From Piliocolobus tephrosceles (taxonomy: Eukaryota; Chordata; Mammalia; Primates; Cercopithecidae), in the NCBI RefSeq assembly GCF_002776525.5, contig NC_045441.1, forward strand, positions 87,857,101-87,921,100: a stretch of DNA of 64,000 bases, written 5' to 3'. The notes under the pieces are model-generated. The model searched no databases, was not told the DNA's origin, and was given only the letters and a program-made list of their open reading frames with translations. The position numbers and the translations under genes were made by a program. Every line of letters begins with the position of its first letter. Positions within the stretch are counted from its first letter, which is position 1. This document shows, in pieces, positions 21,890-33,689 of this stretch.

Positions 21890-23330
21890 AAAAAAAAGTA
21901 TGAAAAAGTTTGGAAAGAGTATGAGGGATGATTGCAATAGAAGAGAAAATGAAGTTAATAGTGTTTTGACAATGGACAGCCAGCCCACCAAAGACATCAT
22001 GTGCATACTGCACTATTTAATCATCACCTTGTGTACTATCATAATAAGGAGTGGAAAAAAAAAAAAAGCCATAAAGCACTTTGGTAGCAATACGTGCAGT
22101 GAGGGAAATAATACACTGTTCTATGTTAGGAAAGCTTAGAATAAACCTGGAAAAGTAGATGTTAAACCAAAGTGATCAAGACACTTTTTCTGTACTATGT
22201 TGATCTGGGAGACTGCGAACATGTTTGAGAAGCTTAAGAGGAAGAATGTAGTACAGAAGGATAAATTAATAAAGGAGGAAGCCCTGAGTTTTGCTGTATA
22301 TTTAAGCCATATTCCACAATATCAAGACAACAGGGGAGGCAGCTGTAGCTGACAGTGAGGTGAACATCACATTACCATCTAATTTTTAAAAAGTATTGAT
22401 GAAGGTGTCTATACAAGTGAGCAATCATTCAATGTAAAAAATTATAGGCAAAACAAATTTTAGTTTTGAAAATGTATGCCTTTCACAGTATTTATTTTAC
22501 TAGAGGAGAAGAAAGCATTGGATCACAAAGCCTCCAGAAGAGATCAACTTCATTGCTGTGAGTTAAGTTTCAACATTTTCTAATGATCATTTTGTAAATC
22601 TCCATGTGCTTAAAAAATATTCAAAAAAAATCAAGTTTCTGGAGTTTAAATATCTACACTAGTTAATGAGAATGTGTTTGCAAATTACGTACAATTCTAA
22701 TAACCGTTCTTCCTGAAGGAGAAAACAGTCAAATAAAACCTCACAAAGAAGGCTTTACACATTATTGACAATATTCCTAGACAACAACACAATGTTGTAA
22801 TATGTAGTGACAACATTCAGGTGGCTTTCCTTCTCCCAAACGGACCTCTCTAATGCATCCTGTGAACTAGTATGGTATTGCCTTCTTTATAGCTTCTCGT
22901 GCTTATTTCCCTATGCAAACAATATGTGATCTACAGTGTGAATGCCAATCAAGAAGATTCACTGAAAGGCCTTTGAAAATGCTTTTACATAAAAACAGTT
23001 TTAGAAATCATTGATAAGGCATGACAAAGAGTTTCTCTATGAATGATTAACAGAATATTGAAGAAACAGATCCTGCAATTGTTGTTAATTTCAAAAGCTT
23101 TGAAAAGATAATCAATGCCAAAAGGAAAAGCTTTCCTCTTGAAATAGTAACTAGCTTAGAAGAAATCAAAGACATAACTTTGAAAAGCCTTTAAGTTTCA
23201 CCTAGTGTGAAGAAGGCCATGGTGTAAAAAACCTAAAAGAGCAGTCAAGCAAAACACAAGACACCATTAACTTGAAGAAATGTGGATTATGCAACAATAA
23301 GCATTGTCCTTGAATGTATCATGAATGTCC
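21890..23330 (+). pseudogene. Decayed Tigger/pogo-like DNA transposase
   Basis: Pieces of a pogo-class (TcMar-Tigger, CENP-B/jerky-like) transposase can be read in order but in shifting frames. An N-terminal DNA-binding-like piece is at 21900-22139 (79 codons open). 'LIWETANMFEKL' and 'EEALSFAVYL', a CENPB-type second HTH piece, start near 22200. 'IDEGVYTSEQSFNV' is at 22395-22436. 'KCMPF' and 'EEKKALDHKASRRDQ' lie near 22470-22545. 'ALHIIDNIPRQQ' is near 22753, and 'SDNIQVAFLLPN' near 22810. The family normally has 'DETG' after 'FNV'; here that Asp is gone. The Asp of the 'DN' motif survives at 22767-22769. Stops and frameshifts are numerous and no terminal inverted repeats were found. Such elements ceased activity tens of millions of years ago. 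Family assignment is by motif pattern only. Confidence 0.75.
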
Positions 23331-23385
23331 TTTCTTTTAAAACGGTCTGATGTCCTTCATAACACACCATTCACATAATTCCAAA

Positions 23386-23413
23386 CACACACATACACAT
23401 ACACATACACACA
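23386..23413. repeat. (CACATA)n simple repeat
   Basis: A short impure CA/CATA run. Confidence 0.8.
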
Positions 23414-23737
23414 AATAAGAACGTGAGTAAAGCTGCATTTTGCATTGGTTTTAATATTCAAAAGACTTTGTTAAATCCACTAAAAATATTTTAAGATCTT
23501 TTTGCTTAGGAATATCAATAGGAACACAAAAACAATGAAAAATCTAAGGTAGAGGCTCTGAGTCTTAATAGTTTACCTAAAACTCTCCCTTTTTCACTTG
23601 GCTCATCCACACCATCATTTTTCACACCCAGTGACAATGATCTACTTCTCTTTCCCACCTTATTTCTGAACTTTTCTTAAAGCTTCAAGTCCCTACTCAG
23701 CTAATAACTGTTTGCTCCAGAAAATTGCTGTTAAAGA

Positions 23738-23945
23738 AGGATTCAGCAACCTTTGCCTAACAGTACCTTAGACTTTGTGGGATATATGTTCTCTGTCACA
23801 ATTACTCAACTCTGCCCTTATATAGTGAACACAGATATAGACAACATGTAAACTAATGAGTGTGGCACTGTTACAATAAAGCTGTATTTAAAACCCCAGG
23901 TGGTAAGATAGATTTTGCTTGGAAGTTGTAGTTTGATAATTTCTA
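23738..23945 (+). mobile_element. hAT-type non-autonomous DNA transposon
   Basis: 'gactttgtgggatatatgttctctgtcac' and 'attactcaactctgcc' followed by 'acaataaagctgtattta' match an abundant old mammalian MER element (consensus 'ggctttgtgggccatatggtctctgtcgcaactactcaactctgcc'). I place it in the hAT-Charlie group from memory. A second copy in the opposite orientation lies at 33455-33689. Confidence 0.65.
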
Positions 23946-23949
23946 TGGT

Positions 23950-24490
23950 GGACAATCTCCAAATATGCTCACTATAAATTATTTTCTTTCCTTATATGCA
24001 CATGCTTATGCTGCATCTGACACCAAGAGGTAGAATCTAAATCTCTAAATCTCCTTCTCTTTAAATCTGAGCTGATCTTAAAATAAACTTGTCACTAAGA
24101 GAATGAAACAGAAATAATGTTCTGGGACTTCTGAAGCTAAATAAGAAAGCTTGCAGATTCTGCTTGGACGTCTTGAAATGCTTTTTCTTGGAATGTTTCC
24201 TATATGAAGTTAGTCACCATACCATGAGAAGATCAGGTGTAGGTGCTCTGCTTGACGGCTCCAGGTCCTGGGCAACAGCTAGTATTAACTGCCAGCTGTG
24301 TGCATGAACAATCTTGGACATTCAATCCAGCTGCACCTTTAGATAACTACAATGCCAGCTTCCATCTGTCACCACATGAAAAACCCTAAGCTAGAAGGAT
24401 CCTGCAGAGTCCAGTCAACCCACAGAACTGTAAGTGTTGATAATATTAGGCATTAAGAGATAATCAGAGCAATCCCCTAGTTTTCATTTG
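23950..24490 (+). mobile_element. Ancient LTR-like relic (MaLR/MLT1-like)
   Basis: Arrangement resembles an old mammalian LTR: 'tctgagctgatctta', 'gacttctgaagctaa', 'agatcaggtgtaggtgctc', 'ggcaacagctagtattaactgcca' and 'cccacagaactgtaagtgttgataa'. It is highly diverged, and the boundaries and subfamily are uncertain. Confidence 0.5.
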
Positions 24491-27400
24491 TCATTCTATA
24501 TTTTTAGATAATTTCATTATATTTTGTGTAACTATGCTTTTCTAAATATGTTTATTATATTGCATTTGACATGCCTTATCAAAACTAAATGCTTATGGTA
24601 AGGAGTGCAAACCACACAGTGTACTGCACCTACTGCTTCTTTTAAACAGCACATATTATTCTTTTGATCATCAAAAATTAATGTTTTAAAACATTTAACA
24701 TTCTAACATGGTACTTTGTTACTTACACACACTCATATTAGATAATTGGTTGAAGATTAGAGGTTGGCACGCAATGCATTATAATTTTTCCCATTGATAC
24801 AATATGAAATGGACTTCCAGTAGTTATTTTCAAACAGAACTTCTGTTTCAGAAATGAATTACTGACATTAATGGGGAATGCCAAGACAACCTATTTTAGG
24901 CTGTAACTATAAAGCAAAGAATATTGGATATGCCATTACTCAGTTTACAGATGTAGCTCTGTTTACATACTGTCTTATTTGATCTATATGAATAATTGTG
25001 TTAGTTTGCAATAAAATTACATCCAATATATTTGAATTAAAATATTTCAATACTGTTAGATTTGGACTGAGAAGCTACATGTTTTGTAAATAAAAACAAT
25101 CTTTGTTTCATCTGGCTTATTTAAGCTTTTAATAAGAAGTGACAAGTTTGGGGAATATGATTTTAAGTGACTGTTTACCTAGCTTAAGCCCAGAAATAAA
25201 CTAAAGGCATCATGGAAAAATACTGCAAAGCCATTTGTGGTGGTTTTGCTGTCCTTCCTTTTGATTACATGGCAGTGAGAAGAAAAAAACAAACCCTGTA
25301 CATAGTTTGCATTTTAACGGGAGCTATGTTAACCTAGGCTGCTTCTCTGCTCACAATCATTCAAGGTTTAAAGACAAATATGTGATATACTCGTAGTAAT
25401 AACACTCTAATCTAGAAAAAAACACAAAATAAAGCCTTGGCACAGAGGCCAGAGCATTAAGTGTAATACAGACTTAGTGAGCACACTTGTTCTTCCCCAA
25501 GGCATTGTTGTGACCTAAATATGAACAATTTTCTTTACTCCATTCTAGAGTTCTGTAAAAAACATATGTCAGGCTTGGCTTGTAAAATCAGTGGACACCT
25601 TACTATGCTTGGGCCCAAAACGCTGAAACAGATCCAGAAAAAGCAACAGTTCTGATGGGACATTACAACGTGTTTGGACATTCCATATTTCACTTTGTAA
25701 AAAAAGCATTTGAGTTACAAAAAAAATGTGTACCTGTGTTTGAAAAAGTTCAAGCACCTAACAGATGTCACTTGTATTTGGTTGCACTGTAAACAAAAGA
25801 AAAATACACCAAAATAGTAAAGACATAATTCTATTAGTAAAAGTAAACAGACATTGACTTACCACATCAGAGTTCGGGCTTAAGCATAGAATAAAGTAAC
25901 AAATACTACTTACATATATTTTACTATGCATATGTATAAAATATGTAGAAAAATTAAGCCATCTATAAGCTGGAAAGCTTGGAAGTGTGCTGTCCTCAGA
26001 CTCTATTATCACTGAACTTAGAAGAGTATATTTTGGCAGCATTATTGGATTGAAGTCCCAAGGGCTGAATTAAAATAAGACTTGTACCATATGTAGACAT
26101 ACAAAATGTTGCTTGTGGATACTGCCATAAACAATGTGTTACAGGCCATCCCAACTTTGTGCTTCTTTCTCTGGGGCTCCCAAGGGTAGAAGAAGAGTAT
26201 TTTTCATAAAATATGTTTTCTTCCTAAGTGGCAAGGCATACAGAAGAAATAAATAGAACTATGACAGATCCCGGATATCAAAAGCTATAAAAATACTGGT
26301 AGGCCCCCAGCACTGATAGAATATTTAATTGGAGGCAACCTTGTAGGCAACAGAGAAAGGCTCTGCAGGGCTACAACGACGTCTCCAGAAATTTCTTTGA
26401 ACTATATGTTTCCAGGAGAATTCCTACTGTATGCTTCATTTATTCTGACTAAATTTTAAACAGGAAAAATAAATTCCAAAAGTCTGAAATGTCCACTTTA
26501 TAAACTTAAAAAGAAGCCTAAAAGTGTGTTCAGAGAAAACATAAATTTAATTTGAAATATACAATTAGCTATCTGTATGTTTGCCATAAAATGATAAATA
26601 TCTAGATTAGTTTAATTGTTAGTTCAATTTATAGTGAGTTGAATTGCCAAAATTGAATAGCTGGTATATTACAGAGCTTCAGTGTGTTATAGGGGGAAAA
26701 TAAGGTTTGCTAAAATGAAATTTGTATTATCAGGGTCTTATTTACAGTTACTAACATGTTCTTGAACAGAAGATAAAAGAAAATAAATTATAAACAATTC
26801 TTACTGCATATTATTCCCCTGAAACTTGTATCTGACTGGTAACTAATGTTCTAAAATAAAGAAACATCATAACAAAACTGCATTATTTCATTGCTCACAA
26901 GGCAGACTGTATCATATAGGTTAATTTGTTAGTTTGAGGTTAGCTTGTATTTGTGGTAGTTTCAAGACTCTGAAGAAGAAATCTTTGATGTTAGTAGAAA
27001 GCATTTCTTTCTACCATTCCTACTATTTTCCTTCTTCAAAGCACATATTTGAAACATAAGAATACACGAATATTCTGGATAAGATTATATCATTTTTATG
27101 AGAAATTCCTGGAATTTATGTTATCACACCTTCCCATTTTTCCATTTAAAAGACTGTTCAACTGATGTTTTGCTTTAGACAGATAAACACATTATTGAAA
27201 GATTTTGTGTTTAAAATTACTTTTAAAAAACAGATTAATTTAACGCAGTTTGGAATGACATTTTTTAAAACAGAAAAAAAATCTCAGAATTTTGAGCATC
27301 ATTGGTGAAATACATTAACCATTTTTTTTCTTTTAATGGGAAAGATATACTAATGATGTATTGTCCATCAAAGTTCACTTTTGAAGACTCTCAAACAGCT

Positions 27401-28020
27401 TATATACACTTACATGTGGAAAGCTATAGCAACGGAGCAGTAAAATGTTACTGCAGATCACTTGAGATTTTAGCAAAAGCCTTTTATGATATTAGGTAAC
27501 CTCCTGGAAATGTGATTCTATTCTACCTTCGCTGAGTCCAAGATATACTGTAAAGATTCAAATCCCTAGAGATCCTCATGCTGCCATAAACAAAAACCAC
27601 AGTTGTTTTTGAAACGTATTCCATCATTGTGGAAGGAAGAGGGAAGATGGCTTTTTTTTTTTTTCCTTGTCTTCCATATATATGTAGTTCATACAATGGA
27701 CTAACACTCCACGAGTAATATTGGGAAATGCAATGTTTAGGTATGATAAGAAGTGTGAATCTTCCTAGTTAAAATGACAATCAAAAAGAGTTACTTGAAT
27801 TTTAATGTGTTCCGTTAATTTATAACTCAAGTATTGATTACAATCTTTATAGAAAATATATAAAATATTAACAGAATATTGTATTTATTTAAAACATTTG
27901 ACTTTGGAAATGGAAAAAAATTCAATTCCCATTATCCCACTTTCCTGGGCAATCCAACTTCCCAGAAATGCAGTTTATCTATTTCTAAGGTGGAAATCAT
28001 GCATCATAGGATTGTTTAAT
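24491..28020. other. 3.5 kb with no recognised gene or repeat
   Basis: AT-rich sequence free of Alu and L1. Frames at 25569-26042 (-) and 27302-27499 (+) show no domain. Around 28022-28190, 'ttcagtacttactatgtgtcc' with 'aaagtgactttgttctggtcctcatgg' looks like a degenerate ancient interspersed repeat. Confidence 0.45.
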
Positions 28021-28214
28021 ATTTTCAACAGCAATTATTTATTCAGTACTTACTATGTGTCCAAAAACTCAGGCTCAACACCTGTTGGGAAAAGAGATAC
28101 CGTAAACAAAGTGACTTTGTTCTGGTCCTCATGGTAAATGTATTTCAACAGATGAGAGAGATGATACTAAATAAATGAATGTAAAATTGAATACATAATA
28201 ATGCACTTTATGAG

Positions 28215-28823
28215 GAGTGAGAGGTGCTCCTTTAGACTACTTTTGCTCTGCCTCAGTATGGCCTCAACCCAGCTGCCAGAGTAATGTGGTTCAAATGTAA
28301 TACAGAGCATGTCACTCTGCTTAAAGTGTCCATGGCTTCTCATCTCAATCAGGGTTAGAACCTAAGGTCATCCCAGCCTGGTGCCCAGTTGCCTGCCTGG
28401 TCTCATCTTCTGCTGCACTTGCCCTTGCTCAGCAGGCTACAACTATTTGCATTTCCTAGCTTTTTCCTCCTCATTGCCTTTAGACTTCACATTTCTTCAG
28501 CCTGCCATACTCTTATGCATATTTCCATGTGGCACATGCCTTCACATTCTTGAGTCTTTACTAAAGAACTAATTTTTCACAGAGGCCTTCCCTGAAGAAC
28601 ATTTTGAAACATATAACCTCCAAACACACCGGTCTTTCTCATTCCCTTTCCTTCCTTATGTTTCCTGTGACTCAGACCATCTGTCACAACAGGATTTTAC
28701 TTCTTGCTTTCTTGTCTGTCTTCCCACTACCTTTTAAACTCCATGAGGACAGAGGTTTTTGTCTGATATACTTACTACTGTATTCGCATTGTCAAGGACA
28801 AATTCTGCTGTGTAGTAAGTAAT
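28215..28823 (+). mobile_element. L2 LINE 3' region, left of LTR
   Basis: Typical L2 3'-end pattern: 'catggcttctcatctcaatcagg', 'cagaggccttccctgaag', 'ttttaaactccatgaggacagaggt' and 'gtgtagtaagtaa'. It is too decayed to encode protein. The sequence resumes after the LTR with 'cagtgattatctattgattg', which fits the L2 'aataaatatttgttgaatg' tail. Confidence 0.75.
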
Positions 28824-29358
28824 TGTATTAGTTAGGTTTCTCTAGAGGGACATGACTAATAGGATAGGTGTATATATAAATGGGGAGTTTAGTAAAGACT
28901 CACACAATCACAAGGTGAAATCTCATTGTAGGCTGTCTGCAAGCTGAAAAACAAGGAAGCCAGTCTGAGTCCCAAAATCTCAAAAGTAGAGAAGCTGACA
29001 GTCCAGGCTTCAGTATGTGATTGAAGGTCTGAGGGCCCCTGGCGAACCAGTGGTGTAAGTCCAAGAGTGCAAAATCTGAAAAACTTGAAGTTTGATGTCC
29101 AAGGGCAGGAAGCATCCAGCATGGAGAAAGACCAATGCAGAAGGCTCAGGTCAGTCTAGCCCATCCACCTTCCTCTGCCTGATTTTACCCTAGCTGTGCT
29201 GGCGGCTGATTGGATGGTGCCCACCCAGATTGAGAGTGGGTCTGCCTCTCCCAGTTCACTGATTGAAATGTTAATCTTCTTTGACAACACCCTCACAGAC
29301 ACATGCAGGAACAATATTTTGCATCCAATCAGGTTGACACACAATATTAATGATCACA
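28824..29358 (-). mobile_element. Solo ERVL LTR (MLT2A-like) with perfect TSD
   Basis: On the + strand it runs from 'tgtattagttaggtttctctagaggg' to 'tgatcaca'; on the minus strand it starts 'tgtgatcattaat' and ends 'ctaatacaa'-like. Internal marks are 'aggctgtctgcaagctga', 'tggtgtaagtccaagagt' and 'gtgcccacccagattgag'. It is flanked by identical 5-bp duplications 'gtaat' at 28819-28823 and 29359-29363. No internal ERV sequence remains, so it is a solo LTR. Confidence 0.9.
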
Positions 29359-29363
29359 GTAAT

Positions 29364-29446
29364 CAGTGATTATCTATTGATTGGTCTGGTCAGGGCCGAC
29401 CTATTTGAGGAAGTGACGTTTAAACTAAGAAATTTGTACCATATGA
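29364..29446. other. Sequence between LTR and assembly gap
   Basis: The start resembles the last bases of the L2 tail. The rest, to 'gtaccatatga', is unclassified. Confidence 0.5.
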
Positions 29447-29846
29447 NNNNNNNNNNNNNNNNNNNNNNNNNNNNNNNNNNNNNNNNNNNNNNNNNNNNNN
29501 NNNNNNNNNNNNNNNNNNNNNNNNNNNNNNNNNNNNNNNNNNNNNNNNNNNNNNNNNNNNNNNNNNNNNNNNNNNNNNNNNNNNNNNNNNNNNNNNNNNN
29601 NNNNNNNNNNNNNNNNNNNNNNNNNNNNNNNNNNNNNNNNNNNNNNNNNNNNNNNNNNNNNNNNNNNNNNNNNNNNNNNNNNNNNNNNNNNNNNNNNNNN
29701 NNNNNNNNNNNNNNNNNNNNNNNNNNNNNNNNNNNNNNNNNNNNNNNNNNNNNNNNNNNNNNNNNNNNNNNNNNNNNNNNNNNNNNNNNNNNNNNNNNNN
29801 NNNNNNNNNNNNNNNNNNNNNNNNNNNNNNNNNNNNNNNNNNNNNN
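29447..29846. other. Assembly gap of exactly 400 N
   Basis: An unsequenced stretch. Frames that appear to cross it are artefacts. The first bases after it are the very end of a young L1, so at least part of the missing sequence is L1 3' end. Confidence 0.99.
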
Positions 29847-29929
29847 AACCTGCACGTTATGCACATGTACCCTAGAACTTAAAGTATAATAAAAAATAAA
29901 AAATAAAAAAAAGAAAAAAAAAAAAAGAA
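29847..29929 (+). mobile_element. 3' end and A-tail of a young L1PA
   Basis: 'aacctgcacgttatgcacatgtaccctagaacttaaagtataata' followed by an A-rich tail is the characteristic extreme 3' terminus of primate L1PA elements, with almost no divergence from that consensus. The body is hidden by the preceding gap. Confidence 0.93.
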
Positions 29930-31368
29930 ATTACTAAGAGTAATGAAGACTATGAAAAGGTATTCAAAGAGGAGGGAATTGTGATTTGACAAACCTTGAA
30001 ATTAGCAAGAGCTTGCTCTAGGGAGAAACTGAAAGAAGGCTCTGGATTGGGTACAGGTTAGTAAATAGTGGCTTTAGATGCAGCAGGAGAGTTGGACAGA
30101 AGTGAGAACACACACAGCAAGTCTTCTTAGTAAATAATAATATTATAGTAAACTTTATTTTTTAAAGAAAACAAACAATTCACTTAAAATTTGGAACATA
30201 AGAATAAAAGAAGAAACATTAAAATTATACTTTATTGACCAATTGAAACAAAGAAAAAGGAAAGAAAAAAAGAGGAAAAGAAAAAGAAAACTAACATAGA
30301 AGAGAACAGAGAATAAAAGCTGACTGAGAGTGAAAACAGGGTTACAGAAAAATAAAGAGATTAGTACAATATCCAACAGATAGATATAAAGATGAAAGAG
30401 AAAAGTAAAACAAACAAATTTTTAGAAAATCTTTAATTTACTTTTTAAAAATGTCTATAAAGTATGACTTTAGAGAGATCGGTGATGAGGCAAAGAATTG
30501 AGGGTGGCTGACATAGTTCAGGCAAGAGTATGAGCAGGAGGGATTGGGGAAAAATAAGACATTGAGAAGGAAGAACTTGAGTGACCAAAGGGACTAGATG
30601 TGTGATGCAAGGAGGATGGAATGGATCACTGTGAGCTTAGGTATTAAATAATGGATTTCTAAAATAATTTAGGTCATGAAGGAAAAGTAGAGAATGACAG
30701 GAAATAAAGAGAATTGAAGAAATAAAGTCAAGAATGAAATCAGCATTTTATGTTTACATTTATGTAATCCTTTCTGTTTTTATTATATATCTATGACTAT
30801 ATTTTTTTCATATTTTAAAAAATTTGCTGTTTCCATTTTGTAATTTGCTAACTCTCTCCAAATTCAACTTTCTGCAGCATTCCTGTTACTTCCTTTTCCC
30901 CATGGTGCTGTTGTAAACATATTTTCTGCTCCATCACTGCCAAAATCCTTCTCTGAAAATTTCCTGCTCTTCTGACTTTTAGCTCCAACTTCTCTCTTTG
31001 ACTCTAAGACAGCCACCTCCCATTGTGTTCCTGATTAGAACACACTGGCCTAGAACACTCCCCAATCCCTAGCCCCTTGTCTAACTGATTCTGAGGCTAA
31101 GTGGCAACTGCTCCACTACTAAATCCATATTTCATAATTTTATATTTGAAACATCTCTGCATAGCATGAGCAAATAATTTTTTGTACCAACAAAGGGACC
31201 ACCAACAGAATGGAATACTGGCTAAAACAACAGGCATGAGCAGAGACTGTCTCAGTCATAACTACCTTTAGGGAACATATCTTGGTTAATCTGCTGGGGT
31301 TGCCACCTTTGTTCCTCAGGAATGCCATCTCAGGGTAGAAATAGGACATTCCTGTATAGGGCATTGGA

Positions 31369-31370
<2 letters not shown>
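29930..31370. other. Purine-rich and AT-rich sequence, no gene
   Basis: A purine-rich tract lies at about 30240-30420 ('gaaaaaggaaagaaaaaaagagg' type). No repeat family or exon is recognised elsewhere. Confidence 0.5.

Positions 31371-31404
<34 letters not shown>
31371..31404 (+). repeat. (CAG)11 trinucleotide microsatellite
   Basis: An uninterrupted run of 34 bases of CAG. It is not within a recognisable coding frame. Confidence 0.98.
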
Positions 31405-31490
31405 TAACACTTCCTGAAGGAAAGAGTATTTGTCATGCACTGTGCTAAGCCCTTGGCTTTAGTTTCACACATGTATATAATTGTATTTGT
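31405..31490 (+). mobile_element. MIR-like fragment
   Basis: 'taacacttcctgaagg', 'catgcactgtgctaagcccttggct' resembles the MIR 'gccaggcactgtgctaagcgcttta' section. Confidence 0.55.
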
Positions 31491-32425
31491 TGATTTCAAG
31501 ACCAGGACAGGAAAAGCCAACTAAAACTGCACTTTACATTTTATTTAATGACAGATAACATAATCCAACAGGTATGCATAATCTGTGTGCTAAAATTTCT
31601 CCATTACTGGTTGATTTTTTTAAAACACAGCCATTTGAAAAAGAAATTACTGTTCTTTCTTGTTCCCTAAAGAAGTTCTGCCAATGTTATACACAACTAC
31701 AGGAAAACCTTCCTTATAATAAACCCAACTGTTTCATTATGTAATTCAGTGTAGCCTTTTTGAGATATTCAGTCAATCCTCTTTATTAAAGGTAGTTATG
31801 TCTTAGGAAGTTGCTGCAAACGTTGCAGCAAACACAGAATTAGCGAATATGGAACCAATTGCTCCTTGGGGAAACACAAGGTTAGGTTCCTGCAGATTTT
31901 CTGGCTGCAAAATTTTTATCAACCAGTCAATACATAATCTTGTTTTAAGTATGTTTCTGTTAAAGACACTTTATTTAATATATAGCATTGATTCATTAAC
32001 TTTGAACCTCAGGACCAACAGCGCCATAATTCATGCTTGTATAAAGCTTATCTAACACAGGTATCTGTCCCTTAAGGCACATCACAGACATCATGCACTT
32101 AGGAACACTAGACAGCACATCAGCACTATGGCTGGACGCCATTTTAAACCACAAAATCAGCAACAAAAAGCATAAGCATGAGGTAAATGTGGCACTAAAT
32201 AGATCACAAAAAGAAAACTTATATCGTATGAGAACCGAAGCAAGAAAGCAGAACATGACCTTGTTCAGCCTCACCTGGGCACACGGGCATCTGGAGACTC
32301 AAATTTTCACTACCTGTGTATGTCTGTGAGTGACCATACAAATGCTGTGAGTATAGATTTCGTGGGTATGGGTAGACAAATTCACAAATAGGAAATCCAC
32401 AAATAGTGACAATCTCCTAGAAACT
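31491..32425. other. No feature recognised
   Basis: Unique-looking sequence. Opposite-strand frames at 31996-32329 have no recognisable domain. Confidence 0.5.
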
Positions 32426-33110
32426 GAATCACATCACTCCCCTGTTTAAACATCATTCAATTTCTTCTCAGTACTTTTGGAATAAAATATAACCTAGTTA
32501 ACATATGGCATGCAAGGCCCTACATGGTATGACTCTGCTTACCTTTCTAATTTCTTGTGCCAGAGTCTTCATAACTCACTATGCTCAAAGACATTGACTT
32601 TCCACATTTAAAACATCTTCCCAAATTTACACTTCCAGCCCTAGCCTTTTTCTTAGCTCTGGGCCCTGGACTCATGTGTCCAACTGCATATTGTAGATTT
32701 TGGTTTAGATGTTTATGAAGCAATGAAAACTTGACAAAACCAAAACAGAATTTATGACATTTCTTTCTAGTTCTGTTCCTCCGTCAATCTTGTATATCAC
32801 AGTAAATGTCACCACTTCCAAAAGACGCTGTGTCCACCTCAGCCATTGTTCTGACCCTATATCATGCCAAGCTTCCTTTTATCTTTGAGCCTTGTCATTT
32901 ACTGTTTCATCAGGCTGGAATTCCCTCCCTTCATGTGTTTTCAAAGCTGTATTCTTCTTTATATTCAGGTCAAATGTGTCATGCTCATACATCCCTTGCT
33001 ACCAAATCATACCATCATATGAATTGTTTTATTTTCTCTGTAGTACTTTTCATGATCTGAAATTTTCTGCCTCATTTATGTGTGTGCAGTTATTTTTTAA
33101 ACTGCCTCAT
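32426..33110 (+). mobile_element. L2 LINE fragment
   Basis: 'cacatcactcccctgtttaaa', 'gcatgcaaggccctacatgg', 'caggctggaattccctccc' and 'attcaggtcaaatgtgtcatg' follow the L2 3' order ('gcattcaaggccct', 'tggaatgccct', 'agctcaaatgtcacc'). No intact frame. Confidence 0.7.
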
Positions 33111-33179
33111 TCCATCGGAATGTAATACTCTGTCTGGATGGTGGCAACCTTTTCTTTTTAACCATCTCCTTTCCCTTAC

Positions 33180-33454
33180 TTGGAACAGGCCCTATATCTG
33201 TTTCCGCCTGGCCTGTTTTAGGGCATCACCTACACAAATGTCATTCTGCTGCAGAGCCTTTGTCGCAGTGTGGATTGACAAACCATCAACATTCTTCATG
33301 TCTCATCTGAAATGTCACTTCCTCAGTAAAACCTTTCCAAACCATCCACTCTAAGATAGTCTTCTTGACCATCTCTCAGTATTTTACCACATGACACACT
33401 ATTTTTGTTTATATCAAGTTTTTACTTGTTTAATGCCTATCTTATCCCCTGGAA
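33180..33454 (+). mobile_element. Second L2-like 3' fragment
   Basis: 'cattcttcatgtctcatctgaaatgtcacttcctcagtaaaacctttcc' repeats the same part of L2 seen upstream near 32960-33000. It is therefore a separate copy or a partial duplication. Confidence 0.55.
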
Positions 33455-33689
33455 CATGGGTTGGCAAACTAAGACCCATGGGCCAGATTTGCGCTACTGC
33501 CTATTTTTTTTTTTTTTTTTTTTATATATAGAAATGTCTATGGTAACACAGTCATACCTCTTTATTTGTGTATTGTATGTGGCTGTTTGTGCTACAACAG
33601 CAGAGTTGAGTCATTGCAACAAATACCATATGGTCAATAAAAGTCTAAAGTATTTACTGTCTGCCCTTTTACAGTTTGCTGACTTCTGT
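33455..33689 (-). mobile_element. hAT-type non-autonomous DNA transposon, second copy
   Basis: 'gttggcaaactaagacccatgggcc', 'gtggctgtttgtgctacaac', 'agcagagttgagtcattgc' and 'tttactgtctgcccttttacag' are the reverse complement of the family at 23738-23945. A T run interrupts it at about 33506-33524. The open frame at 33405-33809 crosses it and is fortuitous. Confidence 0.75.

Noticed and set aside
29350..29889. Open frames on both strands spanning the N block
   Set aside because: They consist almost entirely of unknown residues from the 400-N gap.
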